This document shows, in pieces, positions 1 to 6,260 of a DNA stretch of 6,307 nucleotides (position 1 is its first letter; every line of letters starts with the position of its first letter). Under the pieces are notes generated by a model, which saw nothing but the letters and a program-made list of their open reading frames with translations, was not told where the DNA came from and made no database searches. The stretch covers positions 1-6,307 of the forward strand of contig JAHJBR010000135.1 in NCBI GenBank assembly GCA_018813445.1, in the 5' to 3' direction. The position numbers and the translations under genes were made by a program. This stretch comes from Microcaldota archaeon (lineage in GTDB: Archaea; Micrarchaeota; Micrarchaeia; Anstonellales; Bilamarchaeaceae).

Positions 1-141
1 CAACAAAAGGTAATCCAAGTAATGGCTCCAAAAAAACCTGCCCCGGTTCCCACAATGGAATTTTTAGCTGATGGAAGAGTAAAAAATCTTGATTTTGGAG
101 ATAGTTCAAAAACATCTGTTTTTACAAGCAAAATGAAGTGA
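1..141 (+). CDS. 3' end of an unidentified protein (partial, 46 residues visible)
   Basis: Frame 1 is open from the window edge to a TGA at 139-141, while the other two forward frames hit stops early (TAA at 11-13 and TGA in the third frame before base 75). The visible tail is hydrophilic, with a Lys/Pro-rich piece (APKKPAPVPT) followed by FLADGRVKNLDFGD and a basic end (TSKMK). No family motif is recognised. An ATG at 22, preceded by AAGGT at 7-11, could make this a free-standing 39-residue protein, but the 10-base spacing is long, so a C-terminal fragment of a longer gene is more likely. It ends 60 bp before the next start and is separated from it by a TATA-like box, so it probably belongs to a different transcript. 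Confidence 0.5.
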   Translation, partial: QQKVIQVMAPKKPAPVPTMEFLADGRVKNLDFGDSSKTSVFTSKMK

Positions 142-152
142 TTGGTTTCCAG

Positions 153-165
153 TTATAATTAAATA
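153..165 (+). promoter_or_regulatory. TATA-like box for the AMP-pathway cluster
   Basis: The AT-only stretch TTATAATTAAATA lies in the gap after the first stop codon and matches the general archaeal TATA form. A start site about 25-27 bp downstream of its centre would fall near 185-190, leaving a leader of about 12-17 nt before the ATG at 202. That leader is just long enough to carry the GGGTG at 192-196. The assignment rests on position and composition only. Confidence 0.55.
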
Positions 166-191
166 CCTACTTCTAGTAATCAAAACGTCTT

Positions 192-196
192 GGGTG
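192..196 (+). promoter_or_regulatory. Ribosome binding site (GGGTG) deciding the isomerase start
   Basis: GGGTG sits 5 bases before the ATG at 202 and can pair with the CACCU of the usual archaeal 16S rRNA 3' end, with one G-U pair. The same motif at the same spacing precedes the enolase gene (2824-2828, ATG at 2834). It supports ATG 202 over the in-frame TTG at 190, which has nothing comparable upstream. Confidence 0.6.
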
Positions 197-201
197 CATC
201 T

Positions 202-1137
202 ATGGAGAAGGAAGTGGAAAGAATAATCAAGGATATAAAGTCGTTGAAGATACAGGGTGCGAGAAATGTTGCAAGAAGAGCAGTAGAAGCGCTTGCATTG
301 CAAATACAAAAATCCAAGGCAAAAAAGAAACCAGAATTATATTCAGAATTATTGGAGGTTGCAGATTCATTAGCAGCAACACGTTCCACTGAACCAATGA
401 TGAGAAATGCAATGCTGGATGCAATTCGTTTTACTTTAATGCAGATTAAATCAAAGCCAAAGATGCAAGTAAGCACGCTTAGGAAAGCAATTGTAAAAGA
501 AGCCCTCACTTATCTAGACAAAATGAAGCAGGATCATGAAACTATTTGCGACTATGGTGCAAAGCTGATTCCTGATGGAGGAATAGTGCTTACGCATTGC
601 CACAGCTCAACTGTAACTGGAATTCTGAAAAGGGCATATGAATTAGACAAGAATTTCAAAGTGGTTGCCTTTGAAACAAGGCCAAGATTTCAGGGAAGAA
701 TTACAGCAGCAGAACTTGCAAAAGCAGGAATAAACACTACATTGGTAGTGGATGGCGCAATGAACATGATGATGCGCTCTGCTGATTTATGCATAGTTGG
801 AGCTGATGCACTCACTGCAATGGGAGACCTGATAAACAAAGTTGGCACATCCACTCTAGCCCACATTGCAAGAGCCCATGATGTTAGCTTTTATAGTGCC
901 GCAGAGCTCTACAAATACGACCCCCTTACTCTATTTGGGAATAGGGAAAGAATTGAAGAAAGGGATTCAAAAGAAGTTTGGGAAAAAGCTCCAAAAGCAG
1001 TGAAAGTGAAGAATCCTGCATTTGATGCAACTGCTGCAAGATATGTAAGTGGTTATATAACTGAATTGGGAATAGTTCCTCCTACCTCTCTTTTAACGAT
1101 TGCAAGACAAAAATTAATGCAAATTAATGATGAGTGA
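202..1137 (+). CDS. Ribose-1,5-bisphosphate isomerase (eIF2B/MtnA-like superfamily)
   Basis: Converts ribose-1,5-bisphosphate to ribulose-1,5-bisphosphate in the cytoplasm, the middle step of the archaeal AMP pathway (AMP phosphorylase, this isomerase, type III RuBisCO). The protein is 311 residues, normal for the family. An N-terminal helical region of about 110 residues is followed by the Rossmann-like catalytic half. The catalytic cysteine lies in GGIVLTHCHSSTV (C133) and the catalytic aspartate in CIVGADAL (D202). Counted from ATG 202 these carry the same numbers as I recall for the Thermococcus kodakarensis enzyme, which supports that start. Other family landmarks are ETRPRFQGR (158-166), the NKVGTSTLAHIA segment (212-223) and the FYSAAELYKYDP segment (230-241). 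The TGA stop lies beside the possible starts of AMP phosphorylase, so the two are probably cotranscribed. The related initiation factor eIF2B-alpha-like proteins and methylthioribose-1-phosphate isomerase are less likely given this neighbour and the HCHSSTV and GADAL motifs. Confidence 0.93.
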   Translation: MEKEVERIIKDIKSLKIQGARNVARRAVEALALQIQKSKAKKKPELYSELLEVADSLAATRSTEPMMRNAMLDAIRFTLMQIKSKPKMQVSTLRKAIVKEALTYLDKMKQDHETICDYGAKLIPDGGIVLTHCHSSTVTGILKRAYELDKNFKVVAFETRPRFQGRITAAELAKAGINTTLVVDGAMNMMMRSADLCIVGADALTAMGDLINKVGTSTLAHIARAHDVSFYSAAELYKYDPLTLFGNRERIEERDSKEVWEKAPKAVKVKNPAFDATAARYVSGYITELGIVPPTSLLTIARQKLMQINDE

Positions 1138-1141
1138 TACT

Positions 1142-2824
1142 ATGGCAAAAACAAAAAAAACAAAGGCAAAAAAACATCATTCGGCTCCACACACTATCCA
1201 TAAGCCAGGTAAAAAGATCTATGATGAGAAACAAAAGAAAAAAGTGGATGTGTGGAGAATCAAGCCATATATCGTGCAGGCAAAGAAGATCAATATCTAT
1301 ACTGGGAAAAAGATAATTGTGTTGAATAGTAGAGAGGCACAGGAAAACGATGTTTATGCAGGTTACAGGGAAAACCTTAGATTCAAAGGAAGAGAAGTGG
1401 CAGTGGTTGTGGATGTTGCTGGAGATGAGGTTGTGAAACCAGGGGAAGTAGGTTTATTTAGGGATGTAAGTGATGAGCTGGAGATAGAAGACAGCGATAT
1501 TGTAGAGATAGTGCATCTGAATAGGCCAGCTTCCTTGGAATACATAAAAAAGAAAATGGACAACAAGTTGCTGGAACCAGAAGAAATAAACATGATAATC
1601 AAGGAGCTTATGGATAATCGCTTGAGCGAAGGCGAGCTTGCAGCATGGGTTTCTGCAGCATACATAAACGGGCTAGGGGATGAGGAAGTGGTTGCATTAA
1701 CCAATGCGATTGTGGCCAGTGGAAGCAGGCTTGATATTCAGAAGGAGCATGTTGCAGATAAGCATTGCATAGGTGGAGTTGCAGGAAACAGGACAACAAT
1801 GGTCGCAGTGCCAATAATCGCAGCAGCAGGAATTTACATTCCTAAAACTTCAAGCAGAGCAATCACAAGTCCTGCAGGCACTGCCGATACTATGGAGGTT
1901 TTTGCACGTGTTGATTTTTCAATAGATGAACTAAAGAGCATAGTACTCAAATGCAATGGGGCAATTGTGTGGGGCGGCGGACTTAATCTTGCAAGCGCAG
2001 ACGATAAGCTGATAAAGATAAGGCATCCTTTGAATTTGGATCCGCGCGGACTGCTTCTTTCATCCATACTTGCAAAAAAGAAAAGCGTTTCAGCAAAACA
2101 TGTAGTGATTGATATTCCTGTGGGAAGAGGAACTAAAATAGGTTCTATGAATGAAGCACAGGAGCTTGCAAGGGATTTCCTGAAAATAGGTTACAAGCTC
2201 GGAATGAACGTCGAGGCGTTAATTACTGATGGAAGCGAACCAATTGGAAATGGGATCGGTCCTGCGCTTGAGGCAAGGGATGTTCTTCAAGTGCTTGAGG
2301 GCTCTGGTCCAGAAGACCTGAGACATAAAAGCCTTATTATTGCAGGAAAGATTTTCGAGCTTGCGGGTAAGGTGGAAAAAGGCAAGGGATATGCTGCTGC
2401 AGAACACTTCATAGGGAGTGGAAAAGCGCTTAGGAAATTTAGGGAAATAATAGAATTGCAAGGTGGGGATCCAAAAGTAAAGAGTGATGATTTGGAAATC
2501 GGCCCATACAAATACCAGGTGAAAGCGAAATTATCAGGAAAAATAAGCCATATTGATAATAAGGCGATTTCCAAGCTTGCAAGGCTTGCTGGCGCACCAA
2601 TGGATAAAGGAGCAGGCATTTTCCTTTATCGGCTCAAAGGGGATAAAGTGGGTCGCGGAGACGTGTTATTCACTATTTATTCTGAAAGCGAATCTAAGCT
2701 AAGTTTTGCAATAAAGGCGCTTGAAGATTTAGAGCCAGTGGAGATGCAACGCATGCTTTTAGATGTGATCACTGAGCCCGAGCAGCCAATAATTAGGAAT
2801 GGCTCTGGTTTCCTAAGCGAATAG
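1142..2824 (+). CDS. deoA: AMP phosphorylase with basic N-terminal extension
   Basis: Phosphorolyses AMP (and related nucleoside 5'-monophosphates) to the free base plus ribose-1,5-bisphosphate, which feeds the isomerase encoded just upstream. From ATG 1142 the product is 560 residues, against about 503 in T. kodakarensis. The thymidine phosphorylase-like fold is clear: phosphate/ribose-binding HCIGGVAGN (208-216), the family signature SSRAITSPAGTADTME (237-252), the D300 region (LNLDPRG) that aligns with the general acid, S308, and K332 in GRGTKI. These sit a constant 44 residues beyond the positions I recall for the Thermococcus enzyme, so the core is intact and colinear. The extra parts are a Lys/His-rich N-terminus (residues 1-44) and a C-terminal tail of about 14 residues. 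The start is uncertain. ATG 1127 and 1130 would overlap the isomerase gene, ATG 1142 follows GAGTGAT, and GTG codons at 1244, 1250 and 1274 would shorten the extension. deoA is the usual database symbol for this archaeal family. Confidence 0.93.
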   Translation: MAKTKKTKAKKHHSAPHTIHKPGKKIYDEKQKKKVDVWRIKPYIVQAKKINIYTGKKIIVLNSREAQENDVYAGYRENLRFKGREVAVVVDVAGDEVVKPGEVGLFRDVSDELEIEDSDIVEIVHLNRPASLEYIKKKMDNKLLEPEEINMIIKELMDNRLSEGELAAWVSAAYINGLGDEEVVALTNAIVASGSRLDIQKEHVADKHCIGGVAGNRTTMVAVPIIAAAGIYIPKTSSRAITSPAGTADTMEVFARVDFSIDELKSIVLKCNGAIVWGGGLNLASADDKLIKIRHPLNLDPRGLLLSSILAKKKSVSAKHVVIDIPVGRGTKIGSMNEAQELARDFLKIGYKLGMNVEALITDGSEPIGNGIGPALEARDVLQVLEGSGPEDLRHKSLIIAGKIFELAGKVEKGKGYAAAEHFIGSGKALRKFREIIELQGGDPKVKSDDLEIGPYKYQVKAKLSGKISHIDNKAISKLARLAGAPMDKGAGIFLYRLKGDKVGRGDVLFTIYSESESKLSFAIKALEDLEPVEMQRMLLDVITEPEQPIIRNGSGFLSE

Positions 2825-2828
2825 GGTG
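2824..2828 (+). promoter_or_regulatory. Ribosome binding site (GGGTG) for enolase
   Basis: GGGTG overlaps the last base of the AMP phosphorylase stop codon and lies 5 bases before the ATG at 2834. It repeats the motif and spacing found before the isomerase gene. It favours ATG 2834 over the TTG at 2831 directly before it. Confidence 0.6.
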
Positions 2829-2833
2829 TTTTG

Positions 2834-4075
2834 ATGAAAATAGAGAAAGTTTTTGCACGCGAGGTTTTGGATTCAAGAGGAAATCCAACAGTGGAAGCAG
2901 AAATTAAAACTATTTCTTCATTTGCGCGTGCGATTGCTCCAAGCGGGGCAAGCACGGGGAAGCATGAGGCGTGTGAACTTCGTGATGGGGGAAAAAGGTT
3001 TCTTGGAAAAGGAGTGTTAAAGGCAGTTGAAAATGTAAACAAGATTATTGCTCCTGCGCTTTTAGGAGCCAATGTTCTTGAGCAAATGAGATTGGATGAA
3101 AGGATGATAGAGCTTGATGGAACAGAAAACAAATCCAAACTTGGGGCTAATGCAATGGTTGCAGTATCCATGGCAATAATGAAAGCAGCTGCATACGGGA
3201 AGAAGCAGCAAGTTTATCAGCATTTGAAAGGAAAGCTGCTTCCAATGCCAATGTTGAATATAGTTAATGGAGGGATGCACGCGGGAAATGCACTAGCAAT
3301 ACAAGAGTTCATGATTATTCCTAAAAAAGCAAAGAGTTTTCCTGAAGCATTGCGGATGAGTTGTGAAGTTTATCACACGTTGGGAAAAAGGCTTGTTAAA
3401 AAATACGGGGCCAGCGCGAAAAACGTGGGGGATGAAGGTGGTTTTGCACCTAATTTTTCATTGTGTACTGATGCGCTTGAAGAAATTACTCTTGCAGTGG
3501 ATGCTGCTGGCTATTCTAAGGAAGTTGGATTGGCTGTTGATGCTGCAGCAAGCTCATTTTTCGATGAGGATATTGCAAAGTATAAAATAGATGGCAAAGA
3601 GCTTGAATCAGGACAGCTACTAGATTACTATTCTAATCTTGCAGACACTTATCCTATTTTGAGTATCGAGGATCCGTTTGAGGAAGAGGATTTTGAGAGT
3701 TTTGCACAAATAACCAAAGCAATAGGAAATAAAATTCAAATCGTGGGGGATGATCTTTTGGTTACGAATCCTAAACGACTTAAGCATGCAATTGAGAAAA
3801 AGGCGGTTAATGCTCTGCTTCTTAAGATTAATCAGATTGGAACTGTAACTGAAAGTATGGAAGTTGCGAGTCTGTGTAAAAAGAGTGGGATCAGAGTAGT
3901 GGTGAGCCACCGCTCAGGGGAAACAGAAGATAGTTTCATAGCTGATTTTGTGGTCGGAATAGAAGCAGGGCAGATAAAGACAGGGGCTCCTGCAAGAGGA
4001 GAAAGGACCTGTAAATACAATCAGCTTCTAAGGATTTCAGAAGATCCAAACAGTAGTTTTGCAAAGGTATTCTAA
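2834..4075 (+). CDS. eno: Enolase (phosphopyruvate hydratase)
   Basis: Interconverts 2-phosphoglycerate and phosphoenolpyruvate in the cytoplasm, using Mg2+. The protein is 413 residues, slightly short of the usual 420-430. The N-terminal domain opens with the standard VLDSRGNPTVE (11-21) and carries the active-site loop PSGASTG (36-42). In the barrel domain the expected residues are all visible by motif: H149 (GGMHAGN), E158 (IQEFM), E201 (NVGDEGGFAPN), Mg ligands D236, E279 (SIEDPF) and D306 (VGDD), catalytic K331 in the signature LLKINQIGTVTES, the SHRSGETED loop (358-366), and K382 in IKTGAPARGER. It starts 9 bases after the AMP phosphorylase stop and its own stop overlaps the next gene, so it is probably part of the same transcript. 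Its position fits use of the 3-phosphoglycerate made by the AMP pathway with RuBisCO. Confidence 0.97.
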   Translation: MKIEKVFAREVLDSRGNPTVEAEIKTISSFARAIAPSGASTGKHEACELRDGGKRFLGKGVLKAVENVNKIIAPALLGANVLEQMRLDERMIELDGTENKSKLGANAMVAVSMAIMKAAAYGKKQQVYQHLKGKLLPMPMLNIVNGGMHAGNALAIQEFMIIPKKAKSFPEALRMSCEVYHTLGKRLVKKYGASAKNVGDEGGFAPNFSLCTDALEEITLAVDAAGYSKEVGLAVDAAASSFFDEDIAKYKIDGKELESGQLLDYYSNLADTYPILSIEDPFEEEDFESFAQITKAIGNKIQIVGDDLLVTNPKRLKHAIEKKAVNALLLKINQIGTVTESMEVASLCKKSGIRVVVSHRSGETEDSFIADFVVGIEAGQIKTGAPARGERTCKYNQLLRISEDPNSSFAKVF

Positions 4076-4467
4076 TGGGTGCAGTGCAGCTCTGGATAAT
4101 GAAGATATTGGATGGATTTCTTACTCTTTTAGGAGAAATAATCATGTTTTTTGGGGTTTATGTGGGTGGAGAAAACGCATTGAAAATAGTTTTATTTGGA
4201 CTTTTTCTAGTAATTATTGGACAGCTTTCTGGAACAGGAGCAATCAAATACGAGAACAGGAAAAAGCTTCAGTTCCTTGTTCTAGATTCCATTGAGAATG
4301 CAGGGAGACAGTTTGCATATCCATTCCTTATTTTTGTATTGTATCTTCTTTATGGAGATAAATTGTTTCTTGCGCTTGCGTTTGTGCTTGCTTTAGTTGC
4401 GTTCTTGAAATCATTATTCATAATATATAGATCAAAAATTGCAGAGGCTATTCTTGATTACAAATAG
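4075..4467 (+). CDS. Small integral membrane protein of unknown function (4 predicted helices)
   Basis: I do not recognise this 130-residue protein. Four hydrophobic stretches long enough to cross the membrane are visible at about residues 11-31, 35-52, 79-93 and 97-117. They are separated by a polar, basic loop (about 53-78, containing IKYENRKK) and followed by a short charged tail ending in LDYK. There is no signal peptide cleavage motif, no conserved catalytic signature and no Cys or His cluster. The ATG overlaps the enolase stop by one base (TAATG), and AGGT at 4065-4068 lies 6 bases upstream, so translation is probably coupled to enolase. An alternative ATG at 4099 (residue 9) would still keep all four helices. 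The long open frame, typical membrane-protein composition and tight spacing argue that it is a real gene. A role linked to enolase or the AMP pathway is only a guess from position. Confidence 0.75.
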   Translation: MGAVQLWIMKILDGFLTLLGEIIMFFGVYVGGENALKIVLFGLFLVIIGQLSGTGAIKYENRKKLQFLVLDSIENAGRQFAYPFLIFVLYLLYGDKLFLALAFVLALVAFLKSLFIIYRSKIAEAILDYK

Positions 4468-4477
4468 GCCCATAGGT

Positions 4478-4489
4478 TAATTTTTATTT
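4478..4489 (+). promoter_or_regulatory. TATA-like box for the DNA ligase, leaderless start
   Basis: TTAATTTTTATT is centred about 26 bp before the ATG at 4510, the spacing expected between an archaeal TATA box and its start site. Transcription would then begin at or next to the A of the start codon. No Shine-Dalgarno-like sequence is present in the bases before the ATG, which fits a leaderless mRNA. Confidence 0.5.
4481..4489 (+). terminator. Possible T-rich terminator of the AMP-pathway cluster
   Basis: Five T, an A and three more T lie 14 bases after the stop of the membrane-protein gene. Archaeal transcription commonly ends at such T-runs without a hairpin, and no stable stem is evident here. 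The same bases form the putative ligase TATA box, so the two roles cannot be told apart from sequence alone. Confidence 0.3.
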
Positions 4490-4509
4490 CTTGCTTAATA
4501 TATCTGCGC

Positions 4510-6231
4510 ATGCTTTTCATAGAACTTGCATCTGCATTTGGAGAAATTGAAAAAAGAAGCGGAAGATTGGAGATGACTGATCTTCTTTCTGCGATTTATA
4601 AAAAAGCCAAAGTTAATGAGATAAAGAAGCTCACCTATCTTGTTCAGGGAATCATTGCTCCATCTTATGAAGGAATAGATTTAGGTATGGGGGAGAAGTT
4701 TGCAATTGAGGCAGTAGCCCATGCAACCGGATATTCAAGGAAAGATATAGAGAAAGATTACAGGAAAGCCGGGGATTTGGGTTTGGTTGCAGAATCATTA
4801 CTCAAGAAGAAAAAGCAGCAGGCTTTGCATGCAAGAGAACTTTCTGTTTCAGATGTTTTTGATGCAATGATGCGGATTGCAAAATCCTCAGGAACAGGAA
4901 GCCAGCAGCTTAAGATAAGGGTGCTTGCAGAATTGATAAACAACTCATCTCCAGAAGAAGGGAAATTCATTGTGCGTTTTGTTACTGGGCAGTTGAGACT
5001 TGGGATAGGAGATCCAACCATCTTAGATGCGCTCTCAGTTTCTAAAGCAGGGGATAAGAGCCTTAGAGCAGAATTGGAAAGAGCCTATAATTTATGCGAT
5101 GATCTTGGGTTGGTTGCAGAGACTTTTGTTTCTTCTCCGAACAAGATAAAGAAGTTTGAAGTTGAAGTATTCAAGCCAGTGAGACCTGCGCTTGCAGAAA
5201 GATTAGCAACACCGGAAGAAATAATCAAAAAGATTGGGGAATGCGCAATTGAATTCAAGTTTGATGGATTCAGGATGCAAGTGCACAAGAAAGGAGAGAA
5301 AGTAGAAATTTATTCAAGGAAACTAGAGAAAATTACAAATACTTATCCAGATGTGGTTGAAGCTACAAGAAAGCTTAAGCACAGGGAAATGATTTTTGAA
5401 GGTGAAGCGTTGGCATTCAATGAAAAAAAGAATCGCTTCTTTTCTTTTCAGGAAACAATGCATAGGAGAAGAAAATATGGTGTGGAACAGGCCAAGAAGG
5501 ATTATCCGCTTTATGTTTATGCATTTGATTTGATTTATTTGGACGGAAAGGATTATACTCAGGAAAGCTATTCTGAAAGAAGGAAGCAGATGGAAAAAAT
5601 ATTTCCTTCAGGGCTTCTTAAAATCTCGGAAAAAATGGCTGCAAAAGATGCAGAGGAAATAGAGGAAATATTCCAGGAATCCGTGAAAAAAGGTTTGGAA
5701 GGAATAATGGCAAAGGATCTGAAAGCCCCGTATGTTGCAGGCGCAAGAAAATTTGCCTGGATAAAGCTGAAGAAAAGTTATGGAAAAAGTGTCGATACGG
5801 TTGATGCGGTTGTTGTTGGATATTATTTAGGAAAAGGAGCTAGGGCAGAATTTGAGTTTGGGGGAATACTTGCGGCAGTGTACAATCCAGACAGGCAAAA
5901 ATTCGAGACTGTTGCAAAAATAGGCTCTGGATATAGTGAAGAGGAGATGAAGAGTTTCCACGAAATGCTTTCAGAAATAAAAAGAAAAGAGGCTCCTTCT
6001 ATTGTTGATTCTAATTTAAAGCCGGATTTTTGGGTTGAATTGAAATACGTGGTGGAAGTGGCTTTTGACGATATTACTTTAAGTCCAACGCACACTTGTG
6101 GGGCAAAGGACGGAAAAGGATATGCATTAAGGTTTCCAAGAATGATGCGCCTTCGTTCAGATAGGGATGCAAGGGAAATAACTACTACTCAGGAAGTAAT
6201 TGAGATGTATGAGTTGATGAAAGGTAAATAG
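4510..6231 (+). CDS. lig: ATP-dependent DNA ligase (archaeal LigB/DNA ligase I type)
   Basis: Seals nicks in duplex DNA during replication (Okazaki fragment joining) and repair, through a lysyl-AMP intermediate. At 573 residues it has the usual length for archaeal replicative ligases. The N-terminal half (about 1-215) is the helical DNA-binding domain, including the RLGIGDPTILDAL segment (163-175). The nucleotidyltransferase domain shows motif I as EFKFDGFR with the adenylated lysine K250, motif III as FEGEALAFN (296-304), motif IIIa as YVYAFDLIYLDG (335-346), motif IV as LEGIMAK (396-402) and motif V as WIKLKKSY (417-424). The C-terminal OB-fold carries the PTHT element (526-529) and motif VI as ALRFPRMMRLR (539-549), all complete. 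The start at 4510 matches the family's N-terminus (MLFIELASAFGEIEK). NAD-dependent LigA is excluded by its different architecture. Cofactor use (ATP, ADP or NAD) cannot be read from sequence. It probably has its own promoter. Confidence 0.96.
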   Translation: MLFIELASAFGEIEKRSGRLEMTDLLSAIYKKAKVNEIKKLTYLVQGIIAPSYEGIDLGMGEKFAIEAVAHATGYSRKDIEKDYRKAGDLGLVAESLLKKKKQQALHARELSVSDVFDAMMRIAKSSGTGSQQLKIRVLAELINNSSPEEGKFIVRFVTGQLRLGIGDPTILDALSVSKAGDKSLRAELERAYNLCDDLGLVAETFVSSPNKIKKFEVEVFKPVRPALAERLATPEEIIKKIGECAIEFKFDGFRMQVHKKGEKVEIYSRKLEKITNTYPDVVEATRKLKHREMIFEGEALAFNEKKNRFFSFQETMHRRRKYGVEQAKKDYPLYVYAFDLIYLDGKDYTQESYSERRKQMEKIFPSGLLKISEKMAAKDAEEIEEIFQESVKKGLEGIMAKDLKAPYVAGARKFAWIKLKKSYGKSVDTVDAVVVGYYLGKGARAEFEFGGILAAVYNPDRQKFETVAKIGSGYSEEEMKSFHEMLSEIKRKEAPSIVDSNLKPDFWVELKYVVEVAFDDITLSPTHTCGAKDGKGYALRFPRMMRLRSDRDAREITTTQEVIEMYELMKGK

Positions 6232-6240
6232 TTTTAAATA
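6232..6240 (+). promoter_or_regulatory. TATA-like box for the last gene
   Basis: TTTTAAATA begins directly after the ligase stop codon and is centred about 25 bp before the ATG at 6261. It is close to the archaeal TATA consensus, and its spacing predicts transcription starting at the ATG. A second AT-rich candidate at 6244-6252 (ATATTTAAA) is too close to the ATG to suit that start. Confidence 0.55.
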
Positions 6241-6260
6241 GTTATATTTAAAGTATAAAT

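Noticed and set aside
168..178. Short inverted repeat TACT-TCT-AGTA between the TATA-like box and the isomerase start
   Set aside because: Four-base arms are expected by chance in AT-rich sequence, and no second copy was seen before the other genes, so an operator cannot be supported.
190..201. TTG at 190 as the isomerase start, adding MGAS to the N-terminus
   Set aside because: ATG 202 has GGGTG at a good spacing and gives catalytic Cys133 and Asp202 the same numbers as I recall for the Thermococcus enzyme. The TTG has no upstream signal, although a leaderless start there cannot be fully excluded.
1134..1316. A 60-residue + strand open frame in a different phase over the AMP phosphorylase N-terminus
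   Set aside because: Its Lys/Ile/Ser-rich translation comes from A-rich DNA, has no family resemblance, and overlaps the frame that continues into the enzyme.
2831..2833. TTG at 2831 as the enolase start
   Set aside because: The ATG directly after it matches the usual enolase N-terminus (MKIEKVFAREVLDSRG) and has the better-spaced GGGTG.
2677..3171. A 164-residue open frame on the minus strand
   Set aside because: It spans the end of AMP phosphorylase and the start of enolase, both certain on the + strand. Its Ser/Phe/Leu-rich composition is what the complement of such coding DNA gives.
4059..4295. A 78-residue + strand open frame overlapping the enolase end and the membrane-protein gene
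   Set aside because: It is out of phase with both, has no start signal of its own, and the competing frame encodes well-formed transmembrane helices.
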